Assembly (NCBI GenBank): GCA_015067925.1
Contig: SVLN01000013.1
Span: 1-33,733, forward strand
DNA from: Oscillospiraceae bacterium
GTDB taxonomy: Bacteria; Bacillota; Clostridia; Oscillospirales; Oscillospiraceae
DNA length: 33,733 nucleotides
Reading direction: 5' to 3'
Each line of letters opens with the position of its first letter. Position 1 is the stretch's first letter. This document shows, in pieces, positions 15,812 through 22,835 of the stretch. The translations under genes were made by a program, and so were the position numbers. Below the pieces are notes generated by a model. The model had not been told where the DNA came from. It ran no database searches and worked only from the letters and a program-made list of their open reading frames with translations.

Positions 15812-15842
15812 AAAAAAGCAGCAGTCCCATAGCCGGGACTGC
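15812..15842 (-). terminator. Terminator of the structured RNA candidate
   Basis: GCAGTCCC / GGGACTGC with a 6-base loop is followed on the minus strand by TGCTTTTTT. It begins 14 bases beyond the closing stem of the RNA at 15857-16079 and separates it from the parE promoter. Confidence 0.85.
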
Positions 15843-15856
15843 CGCCAGATGATTAT

Positions 15857-16079
15857 GTCCGGGACAGACCGAAGCCCATCCCTGCCAAGGCTTTACGCGC
15901 GCACAGGGCGCTGCTTTGGCTGTTCGCATCGTCCACCAAGATCATAAAGTGCGATACGCTTGACAGTCGACCGATTCCGCTTCGCATCAGAGGGTGGAAC
16001 GCCACGCTCTTACCCGGCACAGCTTCTGCCTTGTGGGATCATTCGTACGCAATGATTTTGAATGTCGTCCCCGGTCCGA
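15857..16079 (-). ncRNA. Structured noncoding RNA candidate (~225 nt), possibly raiA-motif/ARRPOF-like
   Basis: No reading frame fits this stretch, yet its ends pair with each other. GTCGTCCCCGG (16064-16074) pairs with CCGGGACAGAC (15859-15869), a 10-bp closing stem with two bulges. Inside are ATCATT-N7-AATGAT (16038-16056); AGAG-G-GTGG-aacg-CCAC-G-CTCT (15989-16010); TGCGA (15950-15954) with TCGCA (15982-15986); and GCCAAGG (15884-15890) with CTTTGGC (15914-15920), which encloses GCGC-N7-GCGC. TTCGCATC occurs twice (15923 and 15981), so TGCGA has two possible partners. A terminator at 15812 fits a minus-strand transcript. Size, closed multibranch shape and the neighbouring sporulation gene suggest a raiA-motif RNA, but I cannot confirm its consensus. 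A 6S RNA is less likely because the fold is not rod-like. Confidence 0.6.
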
Positions 16080-16153
16080 TTGTCCACGGCTAGTATGTCA
16101 CGCATACGCGCCGTTATACACGAATAGGCTTGTACCAAAAGGAGGAAATATTT

Positions 16154-16408
16154 GTGAATCTTTTAACCGCTCTTTTGGCCATTGCCGCCCTACTGCTGCT
16201 TCTCAAACTGACCAAAGCCAAGCTTCCCCTTCCCCACAAGCTGATTCTGAACACCCTGTGCGGCTACGGCGCACTGATTCTGCTGAATCTGTTCTCCCGC
16301 CTCACCGGCGCAGTGTTCAGTCTGAACATTGTCACCGCCGTGGTGGTGGGGTTTCTGGGTCTTCCGGGGATCCTGCTGCTGTTTGTCGTGCGGCTTATCA
16401 TCCTTTAG
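16154..16408 (+). CDS. bofA: BofA-family inhibitor of pro-sigma-K processing
   Basis: This 84-residue membrane protein has two or three hydrophobic segments. In Bacillus, BofA sits in the outer forespore membrane and holds back the SpoIVFB protease that activates sigma-K late in sporulation. The family signature is visible near the C-terminus: FSLNIVTAVVVGFLGLPGILLL. The start is GTG with AGGAGG eight bases ahead; a TTG upstream would place this ribosome site inside the gene. The stop overlaps the stop of the convergent ttcA-like gene by two bases. No clear sigma-A promoter was found. TTATACAC at about 16114 loosely resembles a sigma-E -10 box. Confidence 0.88.
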   Translation: MNLLTALLAIAALLLLLKLTKAKLPLPHKLILNTLCGYGALILLNLFSRLTGAVFSLNIVTAVVVGFLGLPGILLLFVVRLIIL

Positions 16409-17157
16409 TCCTCCTGCTCCGGCAGCGGGCGGCGCTCCGCGCCCTCGATGCCCCACTCCGGCAGGGGCAGGCGCTGCATGGCGCCGAAGACCCGGCTCTT
16501 GAGCTCCGGATAGGTGGCGGACAGGGAGTAGACAAGCTCCTTGATCTCCTGGCGCTTGGTGTGCTTGTCCGCGGTGCAGGTATTGTGCACAATGGGAAGA
16601 TTCTCCCGCTTGGCAAAGTTTTCCACCGTCTTTTCCCCGATGTAGAGCATCGGGCGGATCTGGGTGATGCCCGTTCTGTCCAGATAAGTCACCGGCTGGA
16701 AGCAACTCAGGCGGCCTTCGAAGATCAGGGACATTAAAAAGGTTTCCACAGCGTCGTCATAGTGATGCCCCAGGGCGACCTTGTTCAGGCCGCGCTCCAG
16801 AAGCACCTCATTGAGGGCGCCCCGGCGCATTTTCGCGCACATGGAGCAGGGATTCTTTTCCTTGCGGTGCTCAAAGATGATGGGGCCGATCTCAGTTTTC
16901 TTACAATAATAAGGAATCTGCAGGCTTTCGCAAAACTCCTGCACAGGGGTAAAATCCATCCCGCCCAGGCCCATATCGACCGTCACAGCTTCCAGGGAAA
17001 AACTGGCCGGATGATACTCCCGCAGGGCAGCCATCAGGCTCAAAAGAACCAGGGAATCCTTACCGCCGGACACGCCCACGGCAATCTTGTCACCAGGGGA
17101 AATCATATGGTAATCGTCCACACACCGGCGTACTAGGCCGGTCAATCGCTGTTTCAT
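16405..17157 (-). CDS. TtcA-like tRNA thiolation ATPase
   Basis: This 250-residue PP-loop enzyme resembles TtcA, which makes 2-thiocytidine at position 32 of certain tRNAs using ATP and an iron-sulfur cluster. The ATP loop SGGKDS is at residues 30-35. Cys104 and Cys107 (NPCSMC) together with Cys194 (HNTCTADKH) fit the three-cysteine cluster of the TtcA group. GHHYDDAVET is the usual family motif near 130. The start at 17157 is chosen because GGAGG lies seven bases before it; an in-frame extension upstream has no ribosome site. It converges on bofA with overlapping stop codons. Relatives in Firmicutes may act on other positions, so the exact substrate is uncertain. Confidence 0.85.
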   Translation of the reverse strand: MKQRLTGLVRRCVDDYHMISPGDKIAVGVSGGKDSLVLLSLMAALREYHPASFSLEAVTVDMGLGGMDFTPVQEFCESLQIPYYCKKTEIGPIIFEHRKEKNPCSMCAKMRRGALNEVLLERGLNKVALGHHYDDAVETFLMSLIFEGRLSCFQPVTYLDRTGITQIRPMLYIGEKTVENFAKRENLPIVHNTCTADKHTKRQEIKELVYSLSATYPELKSRVFGAMQRLPLPEWGIEGAERRPLPEQED

Positions 17158-17273
17158 GGAAAAACCTCCAAAAGAAAACTTTTTTGCATTTTGAGTTTGA
17201 ACGAGCATTTAAGAGAAAAACAGAGCATTTGCGAGTTCGCTCGGAGCTAACTGAATTTTTCAAAAGATTGTTG

Positions 17274-17302
17274 TTGACAAAAAATTGACCGTATGGTATA
17301 AA
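17274..17302 (+). promoter_or_regulatory. Sigma-A promoter of rplM-rpsI
   Basis: TTGACA (17274-17279) and TATAAA (17297-17302) have a 17-base spacer. This is a strong promoter followed by a ~90-base untranslated leader. Confidence 0.9.
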
Positions 17303-17356
17303 AACAAGGCACGTTTTGGAATATTGTATGCGTGTTCAATCAATTTGTCAAATATT

Positions 17357-17374
17357 GAAGGGATTTCACCCTTC
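17357..17374 (+). promoter_or_regulatory. Leader hairpin upstream of rplM
   Basis: GAAGGG-atttca-CCCTTC forms a 6-bp stem in the untranslated leader, seven bases before the GGAGG of rplM. Firmicutes often carry an L13 leader at this place, through which L13 represses its own operon. The match here is by position and shape only. Confidence 0.45.
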
Positions 17375-17393
17375 CACAATTGGAGGAAATAGA

Positions 17394-17825
17394 ATGTCCA
17401 CGACTATGGCTAAGAAGGAGACCGTCCAGCGCAAATGGTACGTTCTCGATGCAGCCGGCAAGCCCCTGGGCCGTACCGCTGCCACCGCTGCCAAGCTGCT
17501 GCGCGGCAAGCACAAAGTTGATTACACCCCCAACGTTGATTGCGGCGATTTCGTGATCATCGTGAACACCGATAAGGCTGTCCTGACCGGCAACAAGCTG
17601 GAAGACAAGTATTATCGTCATCACACCGGTTGGATCGGCGGCCTGAAGGAAGTCAAGTATCGCCTTCTGATGGAGCAGCGCCCCGAGTTCGCTATGGAAC
17701 TGGCTGTTAAGGGCATGCTGCCCAAGAACACCCTGGGCCGCAACGCCCTCACCCGCCTGAAGCTGTACGCTGGCCCCGAGCACAAGAACGCTGCTCAGAA
17801 GCCCGAAGCTTGGGTTCTGGACTAA
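17394..17825 (+). CDS. rplM: Ribosomal protein L13 (uL13)
   Basis: This 143-residue large-subunit protein starts MSTTMAKKETVQRKWYVLDA. Family signatures include GRTAATAAKLLRGKHK, DYTPNVDCGDFVIIVN, HTGWIGGLK and VKGMLPKNTLGR. Length is normal. The start has GGAGG seven bases upstream; an upstream in-frame extension runs through the leader and is rejected. It is the first gene of the conserved rplM-rpsI operon, 17 bases before rpsI, under a strong promoter. Codon use is strongly biased to C-ending codons, as expected for a highly expressed gene. Confidence 0.98.
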   Translation: MSTTMAKKETVQRKWYVLDAAGKPLGRTAATAAKLLRGKHKVDYTPNVDCGDFVIIVNTDKAVLTGNKLEDKYYRHHTGWIGGLKEVKYRLLMEQRPEFAMELAVKGMLPKNTLGRNALTRLKLYAGPEHKNAAQKPEAWVLD

Positions 17826-17842
17826 TCAGGAGGTAAAGGATT

Positions 17843-18247
17843 ATGTACGAGAGCAAGAAACAGTATATGTACGGCACCGGCAGACGTAAGTCTTCCGTCG
17901 CTCGCGTTCGTGTGTATCCCAACGGCACCGGCGCCATCACCATCAACGGCCGTGACATCGACAACTACTTCGGCCTGGATACTCTGAAGCTGCTGGTTCG
18001 TCAGCCCCTGGTTGCCACCGAGACCCTGGGCAAGGTTGACGTCATCTGCACCGTCGCCGGCGGCGGCGTTACCGGTCAGGCCGGCGCCATCCGTCATGGT
18101 ATCTCCCGCGCTCTGCTGAAGGTCAACGAAACCTACCGCCCCATTCTCAAGGCTGCCGGTTTCCTGACCCGCGACCCCAGAATGAAGGAACGCAAGAAGT
18201 ACGGTCTGAAGGCCGCACGTCGTGCTCCTCAGTTCTCCAAGAGATAA
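17843..18247 (+). CDS. rpsI: Ribosomal protein S9 (uS9)
   Basis: This 134-residue small-subunit protein has [13 protein letters not shown] near the N-terminus, the mid-section [22 protein letters not shown] and the basic tail [17 protein letters not shown], which reaches toward the P-site tRNA. Length is normal. AGGAGG precedes the ATG. It is the second and last gene of the rplM operon and ends 16 bases before a strong terminator. Confidence 0.98.
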   Translation: MYESKKQYMYGTGRRKSSVARVRVYPNGTGAITINGRDIDNYFGLDTLKLLVRQPLVATETLGKVDVICTVAGGGVTGQAGAIRHGISRALLKVNETYRPILKAAGFLTRDPRMKERKKYGLKAARRAPQFSKR

Positions 18248-18263
18248 TTTGTTTCTCATCTTA

Positions 18264-18294
18264 CAGCACCTGCTTCGGCAGGTGCTGTTTTTTT
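18264..18294 (+). terminator. Terminator of rplM-rpsI
   Basis: CAGCACCTGC / GCAGGTGCTG forms a 10-bp stem with a TTCG tetraloop, followed by seven T. Confidence 0.95.
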
Positions 18295-18388
18295 GCGGTG
18301 GTAATGGGCCTTTGTGCCATCCTATTTATTTTGACGCTGTTCTATGGTAAAATGTTATTCATTCGATAAACTTGAATTTGACGGACTG

Positions 18389-18419
18389 TTGTATAAACTT
18401 GTATTTTCAGCGATACAAT
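18389..18419 (+). promoter_or_regulatory. Possible MerR-type promoter/operator of the AT-rich acetyltransferase
   Basis: TTGTAT (18389-18394) and TACAAT (18414-18419) are separated by 19 bases, the over-long spacing typical of promoters activated by MerR-family proteins. An inverted repeat TTGTAT-N8-ATACAA (18399-18418) covers the spacer and -10 box. No MerR gene is in the window. This is a pattern reading only. Confidence 0.35.
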
Positions 18420-18470
18420 TACACATTTGTGTTTACATAGATATCCCAAATTGAAAGGAGATGTTCATTT

Positions 18471-18536
18471 ATGAATAGAAACTATAATCTTATGACTGTT
18501 GAAACATTGAATTTGGAGGGATACTATATGCTGTAA
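18471..18536 (+). CDS. Candidate 21-residue leader peptide
   Basis: A short frame begins with ATG behind AAAGGAG (10 bases upstream) and reads MNRNYNLMTVETLNLEGYYML before TAA. It ends 26 bases before the acetyltransferase start. Its last codons and stop lie inside the hairpin at 18515-18543. This is the layout of a translational or transcriptional attenuator, in which ribosome position on the leader decides which structure forms. The peptide itself matches nothing I know. A chance frame cannot be excluded, but the good ribosome site argues for translation. Confidence 0.5.
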   Translation: MNRNYNLMTVETLNLEGYYML

Positions 18537-18543
18537 TCCCTCC
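18515..18543 (+). promoter_or_regulatory. Hairpin across the leader-peptide stop
   Basis: GGAGGGAT (18515-18522) and ATCCCTCC (18536-18543) form a perfect 8-bp stem with a 13-base loop. The left arm resembles a ribosome site. The right arm is a CCUCC sequence that could instead pair with the acetyltransferase ribosome site AGGAGG at 18554-18559. A switch between the two pairings would couple leader translation to expression of the main gene. Confidence 0.5.
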
Positions 18544-18562
18544 ATAACAAATAGGAGGAATT

Positions 18563-19012
18563 ATGCGTAATATTAAATTAACAAGAATTGATGAAAATAA
18601 CTTTATACAGGCTTTCAATTTAAAGTTGGATAAGGCACAAGAGCAATTTGTTTCACACCCAACCAGAAGTTTAGCACAAGCATATGTATATTATAATCAA
18701 TGCACTCCGTTCGGAATATTCCATGATGATACAATGGTTGGTTATGTGATGGTAATATATGATTATGACCTTGCAGAGTATAATATTTGGCATATGATGA
18801 TTGATGTTGCGTATCAACACCAAGGATTTGGAGCGATTGCTTTAAGAAAGTGTCTGGATTATATTGCATCCAAACCATTTGGGCCATCTAATAAAGTTGT
18901 ATTAACTTGCAATAAAAACAACTCTATTGCATTGCATCTGTATAATAATTATGGATTCAAGGAAACTGGGAATGCTGATGAGGATGAAATAGAACTTGCT
19001 TTGTTTCTGTAA
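18563..19012 (+). CDS. GNAT acetyltransferase (BltD/PaiA-like), AT-rich
   Basis: This 149-residue member of the acetyl-CoA-dependent N-acetyltransferase fold resembles spermine/spermidine acetyltransferases such as BltD. The acetyl-CoA loop lies in YQHQGFGAIAL (about residue 92), followed by NNSIALHLYNNYGFKETG, the usual C-terminal motif. AGGAGG lies close before the ATG. Its base composition is far more AT-rich than rpsI or the asparaginase on either side, so recent acquisition is likely. It is preceded by a leader peptide and hairpin and a 19-spaced promoter, which suggests inducible expression, perhaps by a drug or polyamine. The substrate is unknown. Confidence 0.88.
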   Translation: MRNIKLTRIDENNFIQAFNLKLDKAQEQFVSHPTRSLAQAYVYYNQCTPFGIFHDDTMVGYVMVIYDYDLAEYNIWHMMIDVAYQHQGFGAIALRKCLDYIASKPFGPSNKVVLTCNKNNSIALHLYNNYGFKETGNADEDEIELALFL

Positions 19013-19090
19013 AGCTTAACCAATTCCAACTTGTCGAACAGATTGGGTGCCAATTGGGCACAACATCTTATGTGACAGTACAAAAAAGCC

Positions 19091-19130
19091 AGAACGGGCA
19101 TGCACTCTCGTGCATGCCCGTTCTTTTATT
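19091..19130. terminator. Bidirectional terminator between acetyltransferase and asparaginase
   Basis: AGAACGGGCATGCA / TGCATGCCCGTTCT forms a perfect 14-bp stem with a 6-base loop. The plus side is followed by TTTATT. On the minus side a TTTTTT run lies three bases beyond. It serves the convergent genes on both sides and overlaps the asparaginase stop. Confidence 0.88.
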
Positions 19131-20115
19131 CTTTCCAAAGGATATCGCTGGCAACGGGGGTGTAGAACAGCCGTTCGACCTCCTGACGCTCCCGGGTCTG
19201 GCCCAGGATCCACATCATCTTGGCCACCACAGCCTCGGTGCTCATATCATAGGCCTCCATGACCCGCAGATTGCTCTTGAGGTGATAGCCCACATGATAC
19301 ACGCCCACGTCGCTGCCCTCATTGGCCACCTGGGTGGTCAGAACCACCAGTTTGCCCTCATCCATCCACTTTTCCAGGCACTCATAAAAGCCGCCGGCAG
19401 AGGGTAGGCCGCCCACGCCGAAGCTCTCGATAATCAGCGCATCGCTGCGCTCCAAGAGGAAGTCCGCCTGCTCGCGGCTGGCGCCGGGCACCAGTTTCAT
19501 CAGCGACACGCGGGTGTTGAGGTTGTCGTAGAAGATCGGTCTTTCCAGGCTCGGCTGGCGGATATAGCGCAAGAGTTTCCCGTCATGCAGCACGCCCAGG
19601 AGGGGATAATTGATGCTGGAGAAGGCCTGGAAGCTCTTGGAGCGAGTCTTTCTGGCCCGGGTGCCCAGGATCACCTGGCCGTTGAACACGATGCTCACGC
19701 CCGGCAGGTCCTCCGAGGCGCAGCGCAGCGCGTCGAGAAGATTCGTCTTGGAATCGGTAGAGTCAAAGCCGATGGGCTTCTGGGCACCGGTGAGGATGAT
19801 GGGCTTGCCGCTCCCCTGAATCAGATAGCTCAGAGCAGCCGCCGTATAGGCCATGGTGTCCGTGCCGTGAGTGATAACAAAACCGTCATAGCGGTCAAAG
19901 TGCTCACGGATACAGCGGGTCATCATTAGCCAATGCTCCGGCGCCATATCGGTGGAATCCAGGCTCAACAGCTGCAGGCTGTCCACCTCGCACACATCCG
20001 CAACGCCCGGTATGTAGGAAAGCAGCTGCCGGGTATTCAGTTCCGGCGCAAGGCCGGTCTGCGTCACATCGGAGGCGATGGTGCCGCCCGTGCCGATGAG
20101 TAAGATCCGTTTCAT
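19126..20115 (-). CDS. ansA: L-asparaginase, type I (cytosolic)
   Basis: This 329-residue enzyme hydrolyses asparagine to aspartate and ammonia. The N-terminal motif LLIGTGGTIAS contains the nucleophilic threonine (Thr12), and the second catalytic motif HGTDTMAYTA lies near residue 88. GSGKPIILTGAQKP is also typical. No signal peptide is present in this version, so it is cytosolic. The start at 20115 has GGAGG seven bases before it; a longer frame upstream runs through the promoter. A sigma-A promoter lies at 20144-20172. It is transcribed alone, divergent from the acetyltransferase at 20245. Confidence 0.95.
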   Translation of the reverse strand: MKRILLIGTGGTIASDVTQTGLAPELNTRQLLSYIPGVADVCEVDSLQLLSLDSTDMAPEHWLMMTRCIREHFDRYDGFVITHGTDTMAYTAAALSYLIQGSGKPIILTGAQKPIGFDSTDSKTNLLDALRCASEDLPGVSIVFNGQVILGTRARKTRSKSFQAFSSINYPLLGVLHDGKLLRYIRQPSLERPIFYDNLNTRVSLMKLVPGASREQADFLLERSDALIIESFGVGGLPSAGGFYECLEKWMDEGKLVVLTTQVANEGSDVGVYHVGYHLKSNLRVMEAYDMSTEAVVAKMMWILGQTRERQEVERLFYTPVASDILWKE

Positions 20116-20143
20116 AAGTATTCCTCCCAAAGAACCTGCCGTT

Positions 20144-20172
20144 ATTCTACCACGCCCGGGGAAAAACCGCAA
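20144..20172 (-). promoter_or_regulatory. Probable promoter of asparaginase
   Basis: On the minus strand TTGCGG (20167-20172) and TAGAAT (20144-20149) have a 17-base spacer. Confidence 0.6.
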
Positions 20173-20190
20173 CACGCAGCCGGCGCGTGG

Positions 20191-20219
20191 TTGCAGTTTC
20201 CACGACAGGATGATATCAT
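20191..20219 (+). promoter_or_regulatory. Probable promoter of the acetyltransferase-regulator pair
   Basis: TTGCAG (20191-20196) and TATCAT (20214-20219) have a 17-base spacer, ending 25 bases before the ATG at 20245. Confidence 0.6.
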
Positions 20220-20244
20220 ACAATCAAACTGAAGGGAGGCTTCG

Positions 20245-20700
20245 ATGATGGCTGAACTCCAATTCATCACCCTGCGGGAGCACCCGGAACAAAAAGATAC
20301 CGCTGCAGGTTGGTTTTCCTCCAAGTGGCACGTTCCCAAGCAGGCGTACCTGGACTGCATGGACGCCTACCTGAACCGGGAAACGGAATACGGCTGGTTC
20401 CTCTGCCTGGATGCAAGCGCCATCGTCGGTGGCCTGGGCGTCATTGAAAATGACTTTCACGACCGGCCCGACCTGACGCCAAACATCTGCGCCGTGTTTA
20501 CGGAAGAGGCCTACCGCTGCCGCGGCATTGCAGGTGCGCTTCTGAACATGGCCGTGGAGGATTTGCGGGCAAAGGGATTCTCCCCTGTTTATCTGCTCAC
20601 CGACCACACTGGCTTTTACGAACGATACGGCTGGGAGTTTTTCTGCATGGCCCAGGGCGACGGCGAAGCGCAGATGAGCAGAATGTACATTCACAGATAA
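20245..20700 (+). CDS. GNAT-family acetyltransferase
   Basis: This 151-residue (or 150) acetyl-CoA-dependent N-acetyltransferase has the acetyl-CoA-binding segment FTEEAYRCRGIAGALLNMA (about residues 86-104), followed by YLLTDHTGFYERYGWEFF near 120-137. Two adjacent ATGs (20245 and 20248) both fit the AGGGAGG site. GC content matches the backbone, unlike the acetyltransferase at 18563. It is followed after 10 bases by an XRE regulator on the same strand, so the two probably form an operon. The substrate is unknown. Confidence 0.88.
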   Translation: MMAELQFITLREHPEQKDTAAGWFSSKWHVPKQAYLDCMDAYLNRETEYGWFLCLDASAIVGGLGVIENDFHDRPDLTPNICAVFTEEAYRCRGIAGALLNMAVEDLRAKGFSPVYLLTDHTGFYERYGWEFFCMAQGDGEAQMSRMYIHR

Positions 20701-20710
20701 GGACGTAGCT

Positions 20711-21316
20711 ATGGAATTTCATGAAAAACTACTCGAACTCCGGCGGCAGAAGGGCCTCACCCAGGAAGAGCTTGCCCAGGCACTCTATGTATCGCGCACC
20801 GCGGTATCAAAATGGGAGTCCGGCAGAGGGTATCCGAACATTGATTCTCTGAAGCAGATCGCTAAGTTCTTCTGCGTATCCATTGACACACTTCTCTCTT
20901 CTCAAGAAATGCTGACCGTCGCGGAGGACGATCATAAGCAAACGCACGCACGATTTCTTGACTTGATTTATGGTCTGTGCGATCTGAGTGCCGCATCGTT
21001 CCTGTTCCTTCCGTTCTTCCGGTATACATCCGGCGAGGCCGTGAATGCAGTTTCCCTTTTATCCTTGACAGGCGTCGCTTCTTATCTACGATTATCATAT
21101 CTTACAATCGTAATCGCCATGGTCGCGCTCGGCATCCTCGCCCTGGCGCTTCAAACCTGCTCCTGGCCGATTTGGTTAAAGCTCAAGCGTCCGGTATCGC
21201 TGCTTCTTAACACCATCGGCGCTTTGATTTTCATCATCAGTTCCCAACCCTATGCGGCGGCCTCCGCGTTTCTTCTGTTGCTGTTCAAGCTCTTTCTTCT
21301 GGCCAAGAAGCAGTGA
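20711..21316 (+). CDS. XRE-type regulator fused to a membrane domain
   Basis: The protein has 201 residues. Residues 5-60 form a classic helix-turn-helix (KGLTQEELAQALYVSRTAVSKWESGRGYPN). The rest holds about four hydrophobic segments (near residues 85-105, 112-145 and 160-195). DNA-binding domains joined to a membrane domain are common in Firmicutes and may link transcription to membrane state. It follows the acetyltransferase by 10 bases and precedes the PAP2-like gene by 97 bases. Its targets are unknown; the neighbouring genes are the natural candidates. Confidence 0.88.
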   Translation: MEFHEKLLELRRQKGLTQEELAQALYVSRTAVSKWESGRGYPNIDSLKQIAKFFCVSIDTLLSSQEMLTVAEDDHKQTHARFLDLIYGLCDLSAASFLFLPFFRYTSGEAVNAVSLLSLTGVASYLRLSYLTIVIAMVALGILALALQTCSWPIWLKLKRPVSLLLNTIGALIFIISSQPYAAASAFLLLLFKLFLLAKKQ

Positions 21317-21413
21317 CACGAAACGTATCACCCCTGTAACGCCCCGTTTCTTGCGCATCTTCCTCCCTTCTTGTAGTGTGATGATTGAACACATCCAAAG
21401 GGAGGATCTCACA

Positions 21414-22058
21414 TTGAAAACAAGAACCGCTTTTCCGCGATCCATCTGCCTGTTCACCGCATTTGTGCTTTGGACGATCGTAACGATGCATGTTGACGTC
21501 CGGGCCATCGGCCCGAACGGCTCCTGCGTTGGCCTTGCAGCCCTCAACGGTTATTTTCATAACCTAACCGGCGTTCATCTTGTCCTGTACGCCATCACCG
21601 ATTGGCTGGGACTGGTGCCCGTGGCCTTCTGTTTGGCCTTCGCAGTTTTTGGGCTTGTACAATGGATTCACCGCAGGCACATTCTGCGCGTAGATTATAG
21701 TCTGCTGGTACTGGGCGGTTTCTATCTTCTGATGCTGGCCGCTTATCTTTTCTTTGAACACTTTGTTGTCAATTACAGGCCGGTGCTGATCAACGGAATC
21801 CTGGAAGCGTCCTATCCATCGTCCACTACCCTGCTCGTACTGTGTGTGATGGTAACCGCTCTGCTGCAGCTTCGCCTTCGAATCCAACGACGATTCTGGA
21901 AGTGCTGCACCACTGTTTTCATTGTCTCTTTTCTCATTTTCATGGTTGCCGCGCGTCTGCTTTCCGGCGTACATTGGCTCAGCGACATTGTAGGCGGTAT
22001 TCTGCTCAGCGGGGCACTGGTGAGCCTGTACGAGTCCGTCTGTCAGCTGAAAAAGTGA
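21414..22058 (+). CDS. PAP2-superfamily membrane protein with altered motifs
   Basis: The protein has 214 residues, with about five membrane segments. PAP2 enzymes dephosphorylate lipid phosphates such as undecaprenyl pyrophosphate. The third motif is intact (ARLLSGVHWLSD, with R, H and D). The second motif reads YPSSTT where PSGH is usual, so the catalytic-acid histidine is missing. The first motif ends in NYRP but has glutamate where lysine is expected. The start is probably TTG at 21414 because GGGAGG lies eight bases before it; an in-frame ATG 33 bases earlier has no ribosome site. The altered motifs may reduce or change activity. Confidence 0.82.
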   Translation: MKTRTAFPRSICLFTAFVLWTIVTMHVDVRAIGPNGSCVGLAALNGYFHNLTGVHLVLYAITDWLGLVPVAFCLAFAVFGLVQWIHRRHILRVDYSLLVLGGFYLLMLAAYLFFEHFVVNYRPVLINGILEASYPSSTTLLVLCVMVTALLQLRLRIQRRFWKCCTTVFIVSFLIFMVAARLLSGVHWLSDIVGGILLSGALVSLYESVCQLKK

Positions 22059-22154
22059 ATCAGTTCTTTTTCAAAACTTTACAGAACCACGCTTTTTTCC
22101 TCGAAGATTTTATAGTATAATACTTCCATCACAGTTGGAACAGGAGGAATCCTT

Positions 22155-22835
22155 TTGATCTATCTGGTTGAAGATGATGAAAACATCCGCGAACTTGTGG
22201 TCTACACCCTGGCCTCCACCGGCCTGGAAGCTCAGGGCTTTGCTGCGCCCTCTGCGTTCTGGCAGGCCATGCAGGCGCAACTGCCGTCTTTGGTTCTTTT
22301 GGACATTATGCTTCCTGAGGAGGACGGTCTGAGCATTCTCTCCCGTCTGCGCGCGGACTCTAAAACAAAAAATCTGCCGGTGATCATGCTCACCGCCAAA
22401 GGAACGGAATACGACAAGGTCCGCGGTTTTGATGCCGGTGCCGATGACTACATTCCCAAGCCCTTCGGCATGATGGAGCTGCTGGCCCGGGTCAAGGCGC
22501 TGCTGCGCCGTACCGCCAGCGAAACCACGGTGGAAGAATATCAGCTGGGCAATCTTTATGTCTGCCCGCCCAAGCATCAGGTCCGGGTCGACGGGCAAAG
22601 CATTGCCCTGACCCTCAAGGAATACCAGCTTCTGTGCCTGCTTTTGGAGAACCAGCAGGTGGTGCTCACCCGGGATCAGATTCTCAACAACGTCTGGGGT
22701 TACTCCTTCTCCGGTGAGAGCCGCACGGTGGATGTGCACATCCGTACCCTGCGCCAGAAGCTCGGTACTGCCGGCGATCTGATCCAGACCGTGCGCGGCA
22801 TCGGCTACATGATCGCAGAGGGCAGCCATGCGTAA
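22155..22835 (+). CDS. PhoB/OmpR-family response regulator
   Basis: The protein has 226 residues. The receiver domain has the acidic pocket EDDE at the N-terminus, the phosphorylated Asp50 (LLDIMLPEEDG), a threonine in MLTAKG and a lysine in YIPKPF. The C-terminal winged helix includes LTLKEYQLLCLLLENQ, SRTVDVHIRTLRQKLG and the final IQTVRGIGYMI. The start is TTG, with GGAGGA upstream. The stop overlaps the kinase start by eight bases, so the pair is translationally coupled. TATAAT at 22116-22121 may be its -10 box, without a clear -35 box, as is common for activator-dependent promoters. It may be the phosphate-response pair; no phosphate genes are nearby. Confidence 0.94.
   Translation: MIYLVEDDENIRELVVYTLASTGLEAQGFAAPSAFWQAMQAQLPSLVLLDIMLPEEDGLSILSRLRADSKTKNLPVIMLTAKGTEYDKVRGFDAGADDYIPKPFGMMELLARVKALLRRTASETTVEEYQLGNLYVCPPKHQVRVDGQSIALTLKEYQLLCLLLENQQVVLTRDQILNNVWGYSFSGESRTVDVHIRTLRQKLGTAGDLIQTVRGIGYMIAEGSHA

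Noticed and set aside
15857..16079. 6S RNA, tmRNA or RNase P RNA
   Set aside because: The fold is multibranched rather than rod-like. No tag-peptide frame is present, and the conserved RNase P segments are not seen.
19016..19090. Possible integrase-end remnant (GTGCC-aattg-GGCAC repeat) after the AT-rich acetyltransferase
   Set aside because: The short translated stretch has no convincing recombinase motif, and the repeat is too short to support an attachment site.
21252..21413. Longer N-terminus for the PAP2-like protein
   Set aside because: It overlaps the end of the XRE-membrane gene and reads through low-complexity sequence; the TTG at 21414 has a good ribosome site.
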